Made by a program: the position numbers and the translations under genes
Origin: an uncultured Muribaculaceae bacterium
Lineage (GTDB): Bacteria; Bacteroidota; Bacteroidia; Bacteroidales; Muribaculaceae
DNA: 33,019 nt
NCBI GenBank assembly: GCA_910579995.1
Contig: CAJTWH010000031.1
Coordinates: forward strand, 1-33,019
Direction: 5' to 3'
Notes under the pieces: model-generated
Seen by the model: the letters and a program-made list of their open reading frames with translations, nothing else
Database searches by the model: none
What the model was told of the DNA's origin: nothing
Shown here: positions 32,950 to 33,019 of the stretch, in pieces
Layout: the number at the start of each line of letters is the position of its first letter
Numbering within the stretch: the stretch's first letter is position 1

Positions 32950-32982
32950 GCCGCGCTAGCGGCAAAAGACAGCGTAGCTGTC
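32950..32982. repeat. Two adjacent short hairpins separated by AAAA
   Basis: GCCGC-gcta-GCGGC (32950-32963) is followed by AAAA and GACAGC-gta-GCTGTC (32968-32982). They lie in the untranslated tail after the tRNA-Pro terminator. Nothing else is recognisable from 32930 to the window end. They could be part of a dispersed palindromic element that continues past the edge. Confidence 0.5.
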
Positions 32983-33019
32983 GCGACTCTATGTAGCTTT
33001 TACCTTTGCAGACGATATT

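Noticed and set aside
1..33019. CRISPR arrays, insertion sequences, prophage genes
   Set aside because: Scanned for evenly spaced direct repeats, transposase or integrase motifs and phage structural genes; none seen.

Overview
The window looks like a chromosomal segment from a Bacteroidales bacterium, most likely a gut lineage such as Muribaculaceae or Bacteroides-like relatives. Three things support this: the promoters, where they can be seen, carry the Bacteroidota -7 box TAnnTTTG (TAATTTTG, TAACTTTG, TATCTTTG); several families are essentially restricted to Bacteroidota (DUF4270 lipoprotein, the 'putative porin' barrel, the single-domain GT5 'glycogen synthase'); and the MalQ (tandem starch-binding domains plus GH77), single-chain serine dehydratase and Gram-negative choloylglycine-hydrolase types are those seen in this phylum. 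Coding density is high and almost everything is housekeeping or envelope biology. I see no prophage, insertion sequence or CRISPR array.

Layout. (1) 1-150: two minus-strand tRNAs, a CAU tRNA cut by the window edge and tRNA-Ser(GGA). (2) 312-7486, plus strand, tightly packed: DedA membrane protein, rpe, ftsK, a LolA-like periplasmic carrier, trxB, a YbaK-type deacylase and aroC. (3) 7458-14256, minus strand: the GT5-like protein, a DUF4270 lipoprotein, an outer-membrane porin-like barrel and priA, reading as one operon from a promoter near 14305. (4) 14632-16764, plus strand: an isolated two-gene cassette, an ABC-type ATPase fused to a TOPRIM/DUF4435-like nuclease domain and a NADAR-domain protein. 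(5) 16754-28137, minus strand: sdaA overlapped by a 1,512-residue TamB-like protein, malQ, an Ntn-type linear-amide (bile-salt/penicillin) hydrolase and an MBOAT O-acyltransferase. (6) 28231-31208, plus strand: rlmH, rfbD and prfC. (7) 31219-32701, minus strand: a nitroreductase-fold protein and a solute-binding-domain protein. (8) 32804-33019: tRNA-Pro(UGG), a strong terminator and two small palindromes.

Shared themes are envelope construction (FtsK, LolA-like, DedA, TamB, porin, DUF4270, MBOAT, RfbD), glycogen/maltodextrin handling (GT5-like, MalQ), translation (RlmH, RF3, YbaK, tRNAs), and central metabolism (Rpe, AroC, SdaA, TrxB). The best candidate for something not well described is the ATPase-TOPRIM + NADAR pair. 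It resembles the OLD/PARIS-type ATPase-nuclease logic of phage defence, joined here to an enzyme family linked to removal of ADP-ribose from guanine, and its Walker B motif is altered. Function is inference only. Secondary points are the bile-salt-hydrolase-like enzyme, a perfect 16-bp palindrome at the GT5-operon promoter, apparently leaderless promoters, and a tRNA-like stretch inside rlmH.
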